The notes under the pieces: model-generated
Told to the model about the DNA's origin: nothing
Databases searched by the model: none
What the model saw: only the letters and a program-made list of their open reading frames with translations
Translations under genes and position numbers: made by a program
NCBI GenBank assembly: GCA_903906325.1
Contig: CAIVJV010000196.1
Coordinates: 1-9,600, forward strand
DNA length: 9,600 nucleotides
Direction of reading: 5' to 3'
From: an uncultured Gemmatimonadota bacterium
GTDB taxonomy: Bacteria; Gemmatimonadota; Gemmatimonadetes; Gemmatimonadales; Gemmatimonadaceae
Shown: positions 8,053 through 9,600 of the stretch, piece after piece
Numbering within the stretch: position 1 is the stretch's first letter
Layout of the letters: each line of letters opens with the position of its first letter

Positions 8053-8664
8053 ATGACCTCGCTCCTCGATCGCTTCCGGCAGGGCCTCCCCTTCGAGGCT
8101 TGGCTCACCGCCTCGACCCAACCCAAGCTCGCCGACCTCCAGCGGTCGATCCGCGGTCGCGCCGAGGTCGCGCCGGAGAACGTCGCCCGCGTCACGGCGC
8201 TCGGCCGCCGCTGGCACCTCCTCGTCCTGAGCGCCGACTGGTGCTCGGACGCGGTGAACATCGAGCCCTGGGTCGACGCACTCTGCGCGGCCTCGCCGCT
8301 CCTCTCCCTGCGTCTGCTCGATCGCGATCAGCATCTCGACCTGATGGACCAGCATCTCACCAACGGGCGCTCGCGGTCGATTCCCGTGGTGCTCGTCCTC
8401 GATGACCAAGGGATCGAGCGGGGGTGGTGGGGCCCCCGTCCACACGCCCTCCAGTCGTGGGTGATGTCCGCCGCCGCACAGGCGATGGCGCCTGCCGATC
8501 GCTACCGGGAGCAACGGCGCTGGTACAGCGAGGATCGCGGCCGCACGATCTGCGCCGAACTCGTCTCCCTACTCGAGCGCTGCGCCGAGGCGTCCGATGG
8601 CGGGCTCATAGCCCCAGACCCGATCACGCCCTCGACCGGTGAGCTCCCGGGCCACGCCGAGTGA
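8053..8664 (+). CDS. Thioredoxin-fold protein with a single active-site cysteine
   Basis: This 203-residue protein has the core of a thioredoxin-like fold. A strand L-L-V-L-S-A-D leads into W-C-S-D-A (W63, C64, A67), then L-R-L-L-D-R-D-Q-H-L-D-L-M-D, then R-S-I-P-V-V-L-V-L-D with the usual cis-proline, and G-W-W-G-P-R-P. Relatives of this type commonly read W-C-x-D and sit apart from classical CXXC thioredoxins. Here the second cysteine position is alanine, so a normal dithiol-disulfide reaction is not possible; a monothiol or non-redox role fits better. No signal peptide is visible, so it is probably cytoplasmic. ATG 8053 is chosen because homology-like sequence starts there. The frame is open upstream, and GTG 8029 has a G-rich ribosome-site-like stretch at 8014-8019. 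The gene diverges from the M23 gene, and its last 31 codons overlap the convergent gene after the apparent end of the fold. Confidence 0.75.
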   Translation: MTSLLDRFRQGLPFEAWLTASTQPKLADLQRSIRGRAEVAPENVARVTALGRRWHLLVLSADWCSDAVNIEPWVDALCAASPLLSLRLLDRDQHLDLMDQHLTNGRSRSIPVVLVLDDQGIERGWWGPRPHALQSWVMSAAAQAMAPADRYREQRRWYSEDRGRTICAELVSLLERCAEASDGGLIAPDPITPSTGELPGHAE

Positions 8665-9447
8665 GGTGAGTCGGTCGAGCATCTGCTGGGCGGCGGGGCG
8701 GGAGCAGCCGAGGTCCTCGGCGAGGATCGGCATGGTGAGGAGCACGTTCCGGCGGAGGAGCGCGAGCGCCGGACGCGTGGTGACGGCGGCGCGGCCGAGG
8801 GCGGTGAGGCGATCATCTTCGCGGGACTGGCCCGCCGTGATGGCACGCAGCGCCTCGTGAAGCGTCGCCAGACGGGAGAGGAGCGAGGTAAGTGCGAGGG
8901 TGCGCCACGGCGCCTCGTCACCCGCGCGCCAGGCGTCGAGAGCGGCAGCGCGTGCGTCGTCATCCTCCATGGTGATGAACGGCAAGAGGATCAGATGATC
9001 GGTCCGGCCAGCGCTGACCAACGTGAGCGCGGCGAGACACTCCCCCGCCGCGCGGGACGGCGCCCACGCGGCGATATCGAGGAGCCGATCGAGCACGGCG
9101 CGCGCCTCCGTCGGGCGGAGCGCGGCTTCCAGTCGGTCAGCGGCGGGGTACGTTTCGAGGGCGGGATCGAGGAGCTGGAGTCGTGTCAGCGAAGGGAGTC
9201 CCCCGCTCCGTGTGCGGCGCTCCTCCTCCACGAGGCCATCACGGATGCCCCGCTCGGTCGGTGTGAGTGCGGCGTCATGAAATGGATCGGCCTCGGCGGC
9301 GAGGAATCGGTGCAGCGCTTCGCGTGTGCCGGTGGTCAGCTGGGCGGTACAGAGGAGGCGCAGGACGATCGCCGCACCGAAGGGGGCGGCAGTCACGGCG
9401 GCATCGAATCGCGCCAGAGAGTCAGCAGCGTCCTCGAATTGCTTCAC
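8569..9447 (-). CDS. Fic-like protein with C-terminal winged helix, no Fic catalytic motif
   Basis: The last 58 residues form a winged helix-turn-helix of the kind at the end of many Fic proteins: L-A-E-D-L-G-C-S-R-P-A-A-Q-Q-M-L-D-R-L (recognition helix region), L-G-V-A-R-E-L-T-G and R-D-R-V-W-G-Y-E-P. Ahead of it, a segment with A-L-D-A-W-R-A-G-D-E-A-P-W resembles the helical region after the Fic core. The motif H-x-F-x-D/E-G-N-G is absent from the whole 292 residues, so AMP transfer is not expected. It may be a worn Fic or a member of the related DUF1612 type, acting as a DNA-binding regulator. No partner gene tells its target. The start is probably GTG 9447 (reading MKQFEDAAD); a TTG at 9483 would add 12 residues from A+T-rich sequence that looks like a promoter. 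The final 96 bases overlap the convergent thioredoxin-like gene. Confidence 0.65.
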   Translation of the reverse strand: MKQFEDAADSLARFDAAVTAAPFGAAIVLRLLCTAQLTTGTREALHRFLAAEADPFHDAALTPTERGIRDGLVEEERRTRSGGLPSLTRLQLLDPALETYPAADRLEAALRPTEARAVLDRLLDIAAWAPSRAAGECLAALTLVSAGRTDHLILLPFITMEDDDARAAALDAWRAGDEAPWRTLALTSLLSRLATLHEALRAITAGQSREDDRLTALGRAAVTTRPALALLRRNVLLTMPILAEDLGCSRPAAQQMLDRLTSLGVARELTGRGRDRVWGYEPAIGRLGAALE

Positions 9448-9483
9448 AAAAGTAATTTTATATAAGTAAATTTGGTTTTTCAA
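9448..9483 (-). promoter_or_regulatory. Possible sigma-70-type promoter directly before the Fic-like gene
   Basis: On the - strand, TTGAAA (9483-9478; 5 of 6 against TTGACA) is followed after 17 bases by TAAAAT (9460-9455; 5 of 6 against TATAAT). Transcription would begin at about 9449-9447, which is the GTG codon itself, giving a leaderless or nearly leaderless message. No ribosome site precedes the GTG, which agrees. A+T-rich DNA matches such boxes easily, so this is a candidate only. Confidence 0.4.
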
Positions 9484-9537
9484 GACAAACGGTCATTAAC
9501 ACCTGCATACACAACCTGAGCGGAAAGATATATCCCA

Positions 9538-9600
9538 ATGAAAATTAAATTTAATATCTTAAAAATTCTTCTTATTGCGTTTTTCACTGGCCAGGCGAGC
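9538..9600 (+). CDS. Start of an exported or membrane protein (cut by window edge)
   Basis: From ATG 9538 a frame stays open to the window edge for 21 codons and begins MKIKFNILKILLIAFF, then a short polar stretch ending G-Q-A-S. Lysines at residues 2, 4 and 9 followed by a hydrophobic run make a convincing signal peptide or membrane anchor. The codons for Ile, Leu, Phe and Lys are mostly A/T-ending (ATT, TTA, CTT, TTT, AAA), unlike the G/C-ending codons of all genes to the left. A weak GGAAAG lies 10 bases upstream. The mature protein is outside the window, so no function can be named. Confidence 0.6.
   Translation, partial: MKIKFNILKILLIAFFTGQAS

Larger units (their letters stand above)
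9441..9600. other. A+T-rich segment and compositional break
   Basis: Counting by hand, 52 of these 160 bases are G or C (about 33%), against about 65-72% in sampled lines of the genes to the left. The change occurs within some ten bases at the start of the Fic-like gene. Between 9484 and 9537 I see no gene, no clear repeat and no terminator; only a weak GGAAAG (9522-9527) that could serve as a ribosome site for the gene at 9538. On the + strand TTCACA (9443-9448) and TAAATT (9467-9472), 18 bases apart, are a weak promoter match for that gene. The break may mark imported DNA or merely a promoter-rich gap. Confidence 0.6.

Noticed and set aside
7533..8405. Open frame of 290 codons on the + strand across the M23 gene
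   Set aside because: It covers the antisense of the M23 zinc-ligand motifs and part of the thioredoxin-like gene in another frame; composition is low-complexity R, P, A and G.
9467..9474. TAAATTTG, matching the Bacteroidota -7 promoter element TAnnTTTG
   Set aside because: No matching -33 element at the right distance, and the adjoining genes do not look like Bacteroidota; a chance match in A+T-rich DNA.
9484..9537. Integron attC-like site in the A+T-rich gap
   Set aside because: I compared with the core patterns RYYYAAC and GTTRRRY; the candidate CATTAAC fails at key positions and no paired sites are present.

Overview
The window is 9.6 kb of high-G+C bacterial DNA. Sampled lines run about 65-72% G+C, and codons end strongly in G or C. 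It breaks sharply at about position 9440 into roughly 160 bases of A+T-rich sequence (about one third G+C by hand count). Gene content is ordinary bacterial chromosome. A member of Gemmatimonadota or a high-G+C proteobacterium would fit. I lean weakly to the former from remembered resemblance of the thioredoxin-like and M23 proteins, but this is not proven by the sequence.

Block 1 (1-7084, + strand) is a DNA-repair operon. It holds the 3' end of recC, complete recB and complete recD, joined by 4-base stop/start overlaps (ATGA, then GTGA). After a 39-base gap comes rmuC. RecB and RecD keep their helicase motifs and RecB keeps its nuclease residues, so this should be an active RecBCD enzyme that processes double-strand ends. 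RmuC is a membrane-anchored coiled-coil protein of the same general field (limiting DNA rearrangements).

Block 2 (7130-7991, - strand) converges on rmuC. It is a two-gene unit: an M23-family peptidase lipoprotein followed, one base later, by a small CRM-domain (YhbY-type) RNA-binding protein. Two overlapping, mutually exclusive hairpins lie where this block meets rmuC.

Block 3 (8053-8664, + strand) is a thioredoxin-fold protein with a single active-site cysteine. It diverges from the M23 gene, with a G-rich hairpin in the short gap between them. Its tail overlaps by 96 bases the tail of block 4.

Block 4 (8569-9447, - strand) is a protein with a Fic-type C-terminal winged helix but no Fic catalytic motif. 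Its start lies at the compositional break, where a promoter-like sequence abuts a GTG codon.

Block 5 (9538-9600, + strand) is the first 21 codons of an A+T-rich gene with a signal peptide, cut by the window edge. It may mark the edge of an acquired segment.

I found no CRISPR array, insertion sequence, tRNA or rRNA, and no clearly undescribed system. The points most worth checking are the compositional break, the Fic-like protein without a catalytic motif, and the overlapping gene ends.
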